DNA from: Hydrogenophaga sp.
Lineage (GTDB): Bacteria > Pseudomonadota > Gammaproteobacteria > Burkholderiales > Burkholderiaceae_C
DNA length: 64,000 nt
Direction of reading: 5' to 3'
NCBI GenBank assembly: GCA_016741995.1
Contig: JACVCO010000009.1
Location: 1 to 64,000, forward strand
Position 1 is the stretch's first letter. Every line of letters begins with the position of its first letter. Positions 1 through 8,415 of the stretch are shown in pieces. Under the pieces are notes generated by a model. The model was given only the letters and a program-made list of their open reading frames with translations. It was not told the DNA's origin and ran no database searches. The position numbers were made by a program, and so were the translations under genes.

Positions 1-1374
1 GCCATGGAGGGTGCGGGCAAGCTCATCGAGGACGACGAGCTGCGCGAGGCCATGCACGAGAAAGGCCTGGGCACGCCGGCCACGCGCGCGGCCACCATCG
101 AAGGCCTGCTGGCCGAGAAGTACATGCTGCGTGAAGGCCGCGAGCTCATCCCCACCGCCAAGGCCTTCCAGCTCATGACGCTGCTGCGCGGGCTGGAGGT
201 GGAGGACCTCTCCAAGCCCGAGCTCACGGGCGAGTGGGAATACAAGCTCGCGCAGATGGAGCACGGCAAGCTGTCGCGCGACGCCTTCATGGCCGAGATC
301 GCGGCCATGACCGAGCGCCTGGTGAAGAAGGCCAAGGAGTACGACCGCGACACCGTGCCCGGCGACTACGCCACGCTCACCACGCCCTGCCCCAACTGCG
401 GTGGCGTGGTGAAGGAAAACTACCGCCGCTTCGCGTGCACCGGCGCCGATGGCAACAGCGAAGGCTGCGGTTTCTCGTTCACCAAGTCGCCCGCCGGGCG
501 CACCTTCGAAACCGCGGAGGCCAACGCCTTCCTGCGCGACAAGCACATCGGCCCGCTGGAGGGCTTCCGCTCCAAGGCGGGCTGGCCCTTTGTGGCCGAA
601 CTGGTGCTCAAGCGCAGCGAGGAAGACAACAACTGGAAGCTCGAGTTCGACTTCGGTGACGACCGCAAAGACGAAGAGACCGGCGAGCTGGTCGACTTCT
701 CGGCCAGCGAATCGCTGGGCGCGTGCCCCAAGTGCGGCGGCGCGGTGCACGAGCACGGTGCCAACTACGTGTGCGAGCGCGCCGTGCCCACCGCGAAGCA
801 ACCCACGCCGAGCTGCGACTTCAAGAGCGGCAAGATCATCCTGCAGCAGCCGGTGGCGCGCGAGCAGATGAGCAAGCTGCTGGCCACCGGCAAAACCGAT
901 CTGCTCGACAAGTTCGTCTCCATGCGCACGCGCCGCCCGTTCAAGGCCTTCCTGGCCTGGGACGCCGAGGCCGGCAAGGTGAACTTCGAGTTCGAAAAAC
1001 GCGACAGCAAGTACCCGCCGCGCAAGAGCGCCGCGCGCCCGACGGCCAAGGCCGCTGCGCCGGAGAAGAAGGCCGCACCGGCCAAGAAGGCGCCGGCCGC
1101 GAAGAAAGCCCCCGCCGAGAAGAAGGCCCCGCGCAAGACCACCGCGGCCACCGGCAAGCAGCCCAGCGCCGCGCTCGCCGCGGTCATCGGGGAAGGCGCG
1201 GTGTCGCGCCCCGAGGTCGTCAAGAAGCTGTGGGACTACATCAAGGCCAACGGCCTGCAGGACGCCAAGGACAAGCGCCGCATCAATGCCGATGCCAAGC
1301 TGCGCCCGGTGTTCGGCAAGGACTCGGTGACCATGTTCGAGATCGCGGGCCTGGTGGGCAATCACCTCAGTTGA
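1..1374 (+). CDS. topB: DNA topoisomerase III, C-terminal part, fused to a SWIB domain (5' end outside window)
   Basis: The frame is open from base 1, so this is the 3' part of a longer gene; the first ATG at base 4 is internal. Type IA topoisomerases relax and decatenate DNA through single-strand passage. The visible part shows the end of the core (motif KGLGTPATRA), two Cys-rich zinc-finger segments (CPNCGG near residue 130 and CPKCGG near residue 240, counted from the ATG), a Lys/Ala/Pro-rich linker of about 40 residues like a histone H1 tail, and a final SWIB/MDM2 domain of about 70 residues. The family and domain order are clear. The active-site tyrosine lies upstream of the window. A C-terminal SWIB domain is an accessory fusion whose role is not established here. 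Confidence 0.93.
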   Translation, partial: AMEGAGKLIEDDELREAMHEKGLGTPATRAATIEGLLAEKYMLREGRELIPTAKAFQLMTLLRGLEVEDLSKPELTGEWEYKLAQMEHGKLSRDAFMAEIAAMTERLVKKAKEYDRDTVPGDYATLTTPCPNCGGVVKENYRRFACTGADGNSEGCGFSFTKSPAGRTFETAEANAFLRDKHIGPLEGFRSKAGWPFVAELVLKRSEEDNNWKLEFDFGDDRKDEETGELVDFSASESLGACPKCGGAVHEHGANYVCERAVPTAKQPTPSCDFKSGKIILQQPVAREQMSKLLATGKTDLLDKFVSMRTRRPFKAFLAWDAEAGKVNFEFEKRDSKYPPRKSAARPTAKAAAPEKKAAPAKKAPAAKKAPAEKKAPRKTTAATGKQPSAALAAVIGEGAVSRPEVVKKLWDYIKANGLQDAKDKRRINADAKLRPVFGKDSVTMFEIAGLVGNHLS

Positions 1375-1400
1375 GCCCTTTCCACCCTGGAGACCGACCC

Positions 1401-2045
1401 ATGAGCCTCAAGCTGTACTACGCCTCCGGCGCCTGTTCCTTCGTGCCACACACGGCCCTCGAACTGGCCGGCGCCACCTTCGAGCCCTCGCTGGTGAAGC
1501 TGCACCGCGGCGAGCAGCGCACGCCCGAGTACCTCGCCATCAACCCGCGCGGCCAAGTGCCCGTGCTGGAGGACGGCGGCGAGGTGATCACGCAGATCGT
1601 GGCCATCCTGCTGCACCTGGACGCGAAGTTCCCGCAGGCCCACCTGCTGCCCGCCAGTGGGGTGGCGCGTTCGCGCGCGCTGCAGACGCTGGTGTGGATG
1701 AACAACACCGTGCACCCCACCTTCACGCACGTGTTCATGCCCAACAAGTTCGCGCCCGACGAGACCACGCAGCAGGCGGTGAAGGCGCACGCGGTGCAGG
1801 CCTACCGCGGCCTGCTGGCCGAGATCGAAGCGCTGGCCGGGAAGGCCTCGCCCTGGCTGGGTGGCGAACACCCGGGCGTGCTCGACGCCTACGCGCTCAC
1901 GCTGCTGCGCTGGGGCGGCTTCGCCGGCATCGACCCGCAGACCCTGCCGCAAACCTGGGCGCTGGTGCAGCGTTTCGCGGCCCTGCCCGCGGTGGCGCGC
2001 GTGGTCGAGCGCGAGCGCCTGGAGCTGAACGTCTACAAGGCCTGA
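1401..2045 (+). CDS. Glutathione S-transferase family protein (GstA-like)
   Basis: A 214-residue protein that starts with MSLKLYYASGACSF, the usual opening of bacterial beta-class GSTs; Cys10 is a plausible catalytic residue. The N-terminal thioredoxin-fold half (about residues 1-80, with the cis-Pro segment GQVPVLEDG) is followed by an all-helical C-terminal half. The ORF-track entry that begins at 723 is much too long; the ATG at 1401 is preceded by GGAG about nine bases upstream and fits the family. It lies 26 bases after topB on the same strand. The likely role is glutathione conjugation or reductive detoxification in the cytoplasm; the substrate cannot be read from sequence. Confidence 0.9.
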   Translation: MSLKLYYASGACSFVPHTALELAGATFEPSLVKLHRGEQRTPEYLAINPRGQVPVLEDGGEVITQIVAILLHLDAKFPQAHLLPASGVARSRALQTLVWMNNTVHPTFTHVFMPNKFAPDETTQQAVKAHAVQAYRGLLAEIEALAGKASPWLGGEHPGVLDAYALTLLRWGGFAGIDPQTLPQTWALVQRFAALPAVARVVERERLELNVYKA

Positions 2046-2060
2046 GGCCGCGCCCGCCGC

Positions 2061-3611
2061 TCAGTCGGCGGGGTCGTGCTTGGGCGCGAAGCGCACCGAG
2101 ATGCGCAGCCCCGGGTGCGCGGGGCGCTCGGGGTGGGCGTCTTCCATGTGCAGCGTCGCGCCGTGCTGCTGCGCGATCTCCTGCACGATGGCCAGGCCCA
2201 GGCCCGAGCCGTCGACGTTGGTGCCGAGCGCGCGGTAGAAGGGCTGCAGCACCAGGCCGCGCTCGTTGGCGGGAATGCCCGGCCCGTTGTCTTCCACCTG
2301 CACGATCTGCACGCCACCGAAGCGGTCCACCAGCACCCGCGCGGTGACGATGCCGCCCTTGCCGCTGTAGGCGATCGCGTTGTCCACCAGGTTGCGCACC
2401 ATCTCCTGCAGCAGCGTGGGGTTGCCCGTGATGAGCATTTCGGGCGGTACTTCGTCGATGCCTTCGAGGCCGAGATCCACGCCGTGCTCGAGCGCGCGCG
2501 GCACCGAGTCGCGCACCACCCCGGCCACCAGCCGGGCCAGGTCCACCGGACCGCTCGGCAGGGCGCGGCCGGTGGTTTCGGCGCGCGCCAGGGCCAACAG
2601 CTGGCTCACGGTGTGGTTGGCGCGCACGGCCGAGCGCGCAATCTGCTGCAGCGAGGCACGCAGGCCGGCCGGATCGGCCTCGCGCTGGGCCAGTTCGGCC
2701 TGCATGCGCAGGCCGGCCAACGGGGTCTTGAGCTGGTGCGCCGCGTCGGCGAGGAAGCGCCGCTGTGTGTTGAGCGAAACCTTCAGCCGCGCGAGCAGGT
2801 CGTTGATGGATGACACCAGCGGGGCCACCTCCTGCGGCACGTCGAGCTCCTCGATCGGGCTCAGGTCGTCGGGCCGCCGCGCGCGGATGCGCTGTTCGAG
2901 ATCGGACAAGGGGCGGATGCCACGCACCAGCGCAAGCCACACCAGCAGCACCGCCAGCGGCAGGATCACGAACTGCGGAACCATCACGCCCTTGATGATT
3001 TCGTTGGCCAGTGTGGAGCGCCGGCCCGTGGTTTCGGCCACCTGCAGCAGCACCGGGCGCAGCGGATCGGGCCGCGCGAGCCAGGTGTAGGCCACCCGCA
3101 CCGTGTTGCCGCGCATGATGTCGTCGCGCTGGCGCACGCGCCCGGCCTCGGGCACCTCCTCAAGTGGCGGTGAGGGCAGGTCGAGCTCGCCGCCGATGTG
3201 CTCGCCGCGCGCATTGCGCAACTGGTAGTAGAGAAGGTCGGTTTCGTCGGCGCGCAGCAGATCGCGGGCCTGGCTGTCGAGCTCGAAGCGGGCTTCGCCG
3301 TTGTGCACGACGACCAGCTGTGCCAGGGCCTGCAGGTTGAATTCCAGTGCGCGATCGAACGGCTTGTTGGCAATGCCCTGCGCCACGATCCAGGTGAGGG
3401 CCAGCGACAGCGGCCACAGCAGCAGCAGGGGCGTGAGCATCCAGTCCAGGATTTCGCCGAACAGGCTGCGCTGCTCGCGCTGGAACAGCCCGAAAGACAT
3501 CGGGCTGGCGCGCCGCTCGGTGGGCAGCGCCGCTTCGCCGGTGGCCCGCTCGCGCGACGGCCCGTCCGGGGGCGGGGCGATGGTGCGCAGCTCCGGCGCG
3601 GGCAGGGTCAC
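2061..3611 (-). CDS. Two-component sensor histidine kinase, TctE/QseC-like
   Basis: Membrane histidine kinase with a transmembrane segment near the N terminus, a 2CSK-type periplasmic sensor region, a second membrane segment, a HAMP-like linker, the H-box AAHQLKTPLAGL (phospho-acceptor His about residue 292) and a HATPase domain with DNGPGIP and GSGLGLAIV. The GTG at 3611 overlaps the stop of the response-regulator gene as GTGA and is preceded by GGAGAAGG, so I prefer it. An ATG at 3500 (MSFGLFQRE) matches the usual family start and would remove a 37-residue Pro-rich extension. It should phosphorylate the adjacent OmpR-type regulator. The pair resembles TctDE, but no tricarboxylate transporter lies in the window, so the ligand is unknown. 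Confidence 0.9.
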   Translation of the reverse strand: MTLPAPELRTIAPPPDGPSRERATGEAALPTERRASPMSFGLFQREQRSLFGEILDWMLTPLLLLWPLSLALTWIVAQGIANKPFDRALEFNLQALAQLVVVHNGEARFELDSQARDLLRADETDLLYYQLRNARGEHIGGELDLPSPPLEEVPEAGRVRQRDDIMRGNTVRVAYTWLARPDPLRPVLLQVAETTGRRSTLANEIIKGVMVPQFVILPLAVLLVWLALVRGIRPLSDLEQRIRARRPDDLSPIEELDVPQEVAPLVSSINDLLARLKVSLNTQRRFLADAAHQLKTPLAGLRMQAELAQREADPAGLRASLQQIARSAVRANHTVSQLLALARAETTGRALPSGPVDLARLVAGVVRDSVPRALEHGVDLGLEGIDEVPPEMLITGNPTLLQEMVRNLVDNAIAYSGKGGIVTARVLVDRFGGVQIVQVEDNGPGIPANERGLVLQPFYRALGTNVDGSGLGLAIVQEIAQQHGATLHMEDAHPERPAHPGLRISVRFAPKHDPAD

Positions 3612-4276
3612 ACCTTCTCCAGGCAGTAGCCCAGCCCGCGCACGGTGGCGATGCGGATCGGTCCTTTCTCGATCTTCTTGCGCAGGCGGTGGATGTAGAC
3701 CTCGATGGCGTTGTTGCTCACCTCTTCGCCCCACTCGCACAGCCGCTCGACGAGCTGGTCCTTGCTGACCAGGCGGCCCGCGCGCTGCAACAGCACCTCG
3801 AGCAGGCCGAGTTCGCGCGCCGAGAGCTCCACCATCTTGCCGTCGATGGTCGCGACGCGCCCGGCCTGGTCGTATTCCAGCGGGCCGTGGCGGATGGTGT
3901 TGGTGCTGCCGCCCATGCCACGGCGCGAGAGCGCACGCACGCGTGCTTCGAGTTCCTGCAGCGAGAACGGCTTGGCCATGTAGTCGTCGGCGCCGAGGTC
4001 CAGCCCCTTAACGCGTTCTTCCACGCTGTCGGTTGCGGTGAGGATGAGCACCGGCATGGCCGAGCCGCGCGAGCGCAGGCGTTTGAGCACATCGAGCCCG
4101 TGCAGGCGAGGCAGGCCGAGATCGAGGATGAGCAGGTCGAACTCGTTGTTCGTCAGCAAGGCGGCGTCGGCCTCGGTGCCGCTGGCGACGTGGTCCACCG
4201 CCGCACCGGTCGCGCGCAAGCTGCGCAGCAGGCCGTCGGCCAGCACCTGGTCATCCTCGGCGATCAGGATGCGCAT
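3608..4276 (-). CDS. Response regulator, OmpR/PhoB family (TctD/QseB-like)
   Basis: A 222-residue regulator with an N-terminal receiver domain: acidic pocket EDD at residues 7-9, phospho-acceptor Asp52 in LILDLGLP, and Lys102 in MAKPF. The C-terminal winged-helix DNA-binding domain ends with the typical VRGLGYCLEKV. It is the first gene of a two-gene leftward operon and its stop overlaps the kinase start as GTGA, which suggests translational coupling. It most likely activates or represses target promoters after phosphorylation by the adjacent kinase. Targets cannot be inferred from this window. Confidence 0.93.
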   Translation of the reverse strand: MRILIAEDDQVLADGLLRSLRATGAAVDHVASGTEADAALLTNNEFDLLILDLGLPRLHGLDVLKRLRSRGSAMPVLILTATDSVEERVKGLDLGADDYMAKPFSLQELEARVRALSRRGMGGSTNTIRHGPLEYDQAGRVATIDGKMVELSARELGLLEVLLQRAGRLVSKDQLVERLCEWGEEVSNNAIEVYIHRLRKKIEKGPIRIATVRGLGYCLEKV

Positions 4277-4336
4277 GGCGTGTCTCCTCGTTGTGTGCGG
4301 GCCATTGTAGGTTTGCCCCTCGCCGTGGCGCTGCCC

Positions 4337-4810
4337 TCAGGCCTGCGCGTAGGCTTCCAGGCCGAGGGCCACCACGGTGGCCACGTCGCCGCCGACCTGG
4401 GTGGCGAACTCGGCCTCGGCCCGCGCCACGGCGCGCCGGAAGGCGTCGAGCCAGAGCAGCCCGTCGGGGGTGAAGACGATGCGCCGCGCCCGTGCATCGA
4501 GCGGATCGGTCTCGCGCTGCACCAGGCCCCAGGCCTCGCACTGCGTCACCAGGTCACCCATGGCCTGCTTGCTCATGCCGGCGTTGTGCGCCAGCTCGGT
4601 GAGCCGCGAGCCGCGCAGCGAGAGATGGCGCGTGATGTGCACGTGCGCGGCACCCACCTGGTCGCGCGCGGCCAGATTGGACAGGGCCAGCGGCACCTGT
4701 GCGTCGTGCGCCATGAGGTGCAGCACGCGGGCATCGAAGCGGCGCAGCGCGTCGCCCAGCAGCCGGCCCAGGTGGCCGCCGCGCCAGCGGTCGTCGGGCG
4801 GGGCATTCAT
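4337..4810 (-). CDS. MarR family transcriptional regulator
   Basis: A 157-residue protein with the MarR winged-helix layout: a helical N terminus, a recognition region around LTELAHNAGMSKQAMGDLV, and a wing with DPLDARARRIVFTPDG. MarR proteins are dimeric repressors that release DNA on binding small ligands. The start chosen is the ATG at 4810 (MNAPPDD); the longer ORF-track start at 4909 would run through the recA control region. There is no clear Shine-Dalgarno before 4810. A near-perfect 19-bp inverted repeat lies ten bases upstream and could be its own operator. It is divergent from recA, but nothing indicates that it controls recA. Confidence 0.85.
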   Translation of the reverse strand: MNAPPDDRWRGGHLGRLLGDALRRFDARVLHLMAHDAQVPLALSNLAARDQVGAAHVHITRHLSLRGSRLTELAHNAGMSKQAMGDLVTQCEAWGLVQRETDPLDARARRIVFTPDGLLWLDAFRRAVARAEAEFATQVGGDVATVVALGLEAYAQA

Positions 4811-4819
4811 GGGGGCAAA

Positions 4820-4838
4820 TGGTAAGGCAAACTGACCA
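4820..4838. promoter_or_regulatory. Candidate MarR operator (inverted repeat)
   Basis: TGGTAAG-GCAAA-CTGACCA has 7-bp arms with one mismatch, about the length bound by MarR dimers. It sits between the marR-like start codon (4810) and recA. A GGCAAA direct repeat overlaps it. Autoregulation is an inference from position and symmetry only. Confidence 0.4.
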
Positions 4839-4848
4839 AATATTGAGG

Positions 4849-4876
4849 TTGTTGCCGGGTATCTCGCCGCTACACT
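4849..4876 (+). promoter_or_regulatory. Possible sigma-70 promoter of recA
   Basis: TTGTTG (4849-4854) and TACACT (4871-4876) are separated by 16 bases and give a transcription start near 4883, about 80 bases before recA. Both boxes are imperfect, so this is a weak prediction. Confidence 0.3.
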
Positions 4877-4895
4877 GCTGGCCATGCATCCAGTG

Positions 4896-4911
4896 CTGGA
4901 TGCGATCACAG
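4896..4911 (+). promoter_or_regulatory. Degenerate LexA (SOS) box candidate upstream of recA
   Basis: CTGG-ATGCGATC-ACAG differs by one base from the CTGT-N8-ACAG core of LexA boxes and lies 53 bases before the recA start. Position and partial match support SOS control, which is usual for recA in related bacteria. The box is imperfect and would sit just downstream of the proposed promoter. Confidence 0.35.
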
Positions 4912-4964
4912 GTCAGGCGGTTCGCCGCAAAGTCAACACCCACTCACCGCTCAGGAGCCACCGA

Positions 4965-6071
<1,107 letters not shown>

Positions 6072-6077
6072 TCGGTC

Positions 6078-6542
6078 GTGGGCTTCGACAAGCCCTCGCT
6101 CAAGGGCCGCGCGCTGCGCCTGTTGGCGCAGCGTGAACACTCGCGGGCCGAACTGCAACGCAAGCTCGCCACGCACGAGGAAACGCCGGGTGAGCTCGCC
6201 CGGGCGCTGGATGAATTGCAGGCCAAGGGCTTCATCGACGAACAGCGCGTGATCGACTCTGTGGTGCACCGCCGCGCGGCCCGTCTCGGCGCGTCGCGCG
6301 TGCGCCAGGAGCTGCAGGCCAAAGGCCTGCCCGCCGAGGCGGTGGCGCAGGCGGTGGGCGCCCTGCGCGGCAGCGAGCTCGAGCGCGCGCGCGAGGTCTG
6401 GCGCAAGAAGTTCGGCCACCTGCCGCCGCCGGCCGACGCGGCGCAGCGCGCGCGGCAGATGCGTTTCCTGGCGTCGCGCGGCTTTGCCACCGCTGTGATC
6501 CGCCAGCTGGTTCAGGGGGCCGCGCAAGAGTTGCCCGATTGA
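6078..6542 (+). CDS. recX: Regulatory protein RecX
   Basis: A 154-residue protein that begins with GTG and contains the helical RecX repeats, for example [23 protein letters not shown] at the start and [18 protein letters not shown] at the end. RecX binds RecA filaments and limits RecA activity. It starts six bases after the recA stop, the standard arrangement in Proteobacteria, so it is likely co-transcribed with and translationally linked to recA. Confidence 0.95.
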   Translation: MGFDKPSLKGRALRLLAQREHSRAELQRKLATHEETPGELARALDELQAKGFIDEQRVIDSVVHRRAARLGASRVRQELQAKGLPAEAVAQAVGALRGSELERAREVWRKKFGHLPPPADAAQRARQMRFLASRGFATAVIRQLVQGAAQELPD

Positions 6543-6589
6543 GCGGTCCACGCGACCCGTCGCGCCCGATGCGCCGCCTGGTGGGCCCC

Positions 6590-6595
6590 TAGAAT
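6590..6595 (+). promoter_or_regulatory. Candidate -10 element for hscC
   Basis: TAGAAT is a good -10 match 35 bases before the hscC start codon; no convincing -35 is visible. It lies in the 88-base gap after recX, which suggests that the chaperone pair has its own promoter. Confidence 0.3.
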
Positions 6596-6630
6596 CCGCC
6601 CGCCGATCCGTCGCAATCCGGGAGAAACGC

Positions 6631-8400
6631 TTGACCAGCGCATCGCAAGGGCCGTCGCCCGTCGAACCGCCATCGCCCCAGCGGGCCGGCCCGCCATTGA
6701 TCGGCATCGACCTCGGAACCACCCACAGTGCCATCGCCTGCTGGCAAGGCGGCGAGCCGCGCCTGATCCCGAACGCCCTGGGCCACACGCTCACACCTTC
6801 CGTCGTCAGCGTCGACGAGGCCGGCCACGTGCTGGTTGGCCAGGCGGCGCAGGACCGACGGATTTCGCACCCGCAGCAAACGGCCGAGGTCTTCAAACGC
6901 GCCATGGGCAGCGCCAAGCGCTTTCGCCTCGGTGCACGGGAGTTCGGCCCCGAGGAGCTCTCCAGCCTCGTGCTCGGCAGCCTCAAGCGCGACGCCGAGG
7001 CCGCGCTGGGGCAGGCCATTCACGAGGCCGTGATCAGCGTACCCGCCTACTTCAACGACACGCAACGCAAGGCCACCAAAGTCGCGGCCGAGCTGGCCGG
7101 CCTGCGCGTGCTGCGGCTCATCAACGAGCCCACCGCCGCGGCGCTGGCCTTCGGCCTGCACCGCCGCAACGACGAAACCAGTTTCCTGGTGTTCGATCTC
7201 GGCGGCGGCACCTTCGACGTGAGCATCGTCGAGCTGTTCGATGGCGTGGTGGAGGTCAAGGCCTCCACCGGCGACAACTACCTCGGCGGTGAGGACTTCA
7301 CACAGGCCGTGGCCAACGCGCTGATGCAGCAACTGGGCCTGACGCCGCAGCGGCTCGAAGCCGATGGCCAGCTGCGCAACCGGCTTCATGGCCTGGCCGA
7401 ACACGTCAAGCGCGCCCTGAGCACGGAGAAGAATGTTCGCGGGCGCTTCGCGTGGGACGGCCAGGAGCGCGACTACGCGCTCGACGAGGCCACGCTCGAA
7501 ACGCTGTGCGCCGACCTGATCGCCCGCTTGCGCAGCCCGGTCGAACGCGCCGTGCGCGACTCGCGCTTGCGGCCGGATGCCTTGAGCCATGTGGTCATGG
7601 TCGGCGGGGCGAGCCGCATGCCGCTGGTGAGAAAGATCGTCACGCGCATGTTCGGGCGCTTCCCGGACGTGAGCATCGATCCCGACCACGCCATTGCCTT
7701 GGGCGCCGCGACGCAGGCGGCCCTGATCGCGCAGGACGAGGCGCTGTCGGAGGTGTTGATGACCGACGTCTGCCCCTACTCGCTGGGGGTGGAGGTGTCC
7801 GAGCAGATCTCGGCCACGCAGTCGGTGCATGGGCTGTTCTCGCCTGTCATCGAGCGCAACACCGTGGTGCCCGCGAGCCGAACCGGCACGTATCACACCG
7901 TGGCCGATGGGCAGCGCGTGCTGGCCCTGAACGTGTACCAGGGCGAACACCGCTTCGTGCGCGACAACGTTCACCTGGGCAGCCTCACGGTGCCGGTGCC
8001 GCCGCTCAAGCGGGGCGAAGTCACGGTCGAGGTGCGGTTCACGTACGACGTGTCGGGGCTGCTCGAGATCGATGCCACCGTCGTCAACACCGGTGAGACC
8101 CACAGCCTGGCCTTGCTCGGCAATGCGTCGTCCTTGAGCGAAGAAGAAGTGGCACAGCGCAAGGACAACCTGGCCCGGCTCAAGATCCATCCGCGCGACG
8201 ACATGCCCAACAAGGTCGTGGTCACCCGACTGGAGCGCCTGTACGCCGAGCACTCCGGGCCGTTGCGCGAAGCCGTCGGCCGCGTGCTGACCGAGTTCAT
8301 GGCCGCCCTGGCGACCCAGGATCCCGAGCACATCGCGCGCGACCGCAAACGCGTCAGCCAGTGGCTGGAGCAACTGGACGTTTCGCCGCTGGGCCCGTGA
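6631..8400 (+). CDS. hscC: Hsp70-family chaperone, HscC type
   Basis: A 589-residue DnaK paralogue, shorter than DnaK (about 640) as is usual for HscC. The ATPase domain shows [12 protein letters not shown] near residues 23-34, [22 protein letters not shown] and [10 protein letters not shown]. The substrate-binding domain follows, with a shortened lid. The start is TTG at 6631 with GGAG six bases upstream. HscC-type Hsp70s work with dedicated membrane J-proteins (DjlB/DjlC in E. coli), and the next gene encodes a J-like membrane protein, so this is probably a chaperone/co-chaperone pair. The client is unknown. Confidence 0.92.
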   Translation: MTSASQGPSPVEPPSPQRAGPPLIGIDLGTTHSAIACWQGGEPRLIPNALGHTLTPSVVSVDEAGHVLVGQAAQDRRISHPQQTAEVFKRAMGSAKRFRLGAREFGPEELSSLVLGSLKRDAEAALGQAIHEAVISVPAYFNDTQRKATKVAAELAGLRVLRLINEPTAAALAFGLHRRNDETSFLVFDLGGGTFDVSIVELFDGVVEVKASTGDNYLGGEDFTQAVANALMQQLGLTPQRLEADGQLRNRLHGLAEHVKRALSTEKNVRGRFAWDGQERDYALDEATLETLCADLIARLRSPVERAVRDSRLRPDALSHVVMVGGASRMPLVRKIVTRMFGRFPDVSIDPDHAIALGAATQAALIAQDEALSEVLMTDVCPYSLGVEVSEQISATQSVHGLFSPVIERNTVVPASRTGTYHTVADGQRVLALNVYQGEHRFVRDNVHLGSLTVPVPPLKRGEVTVEVRFTYDVSGLLEIDATVVNTGETHSLALLGNASSLSEEEVAQRKDNLARLKIHPRDDMPNKVVVTRLERLYAEHSGPLREAVGRVLTEFMAALATQDPEHIARDRKRVSQWLEQLDVSPLGP

Positions 8401-8415
8401 CGGCCACCTCGACCC

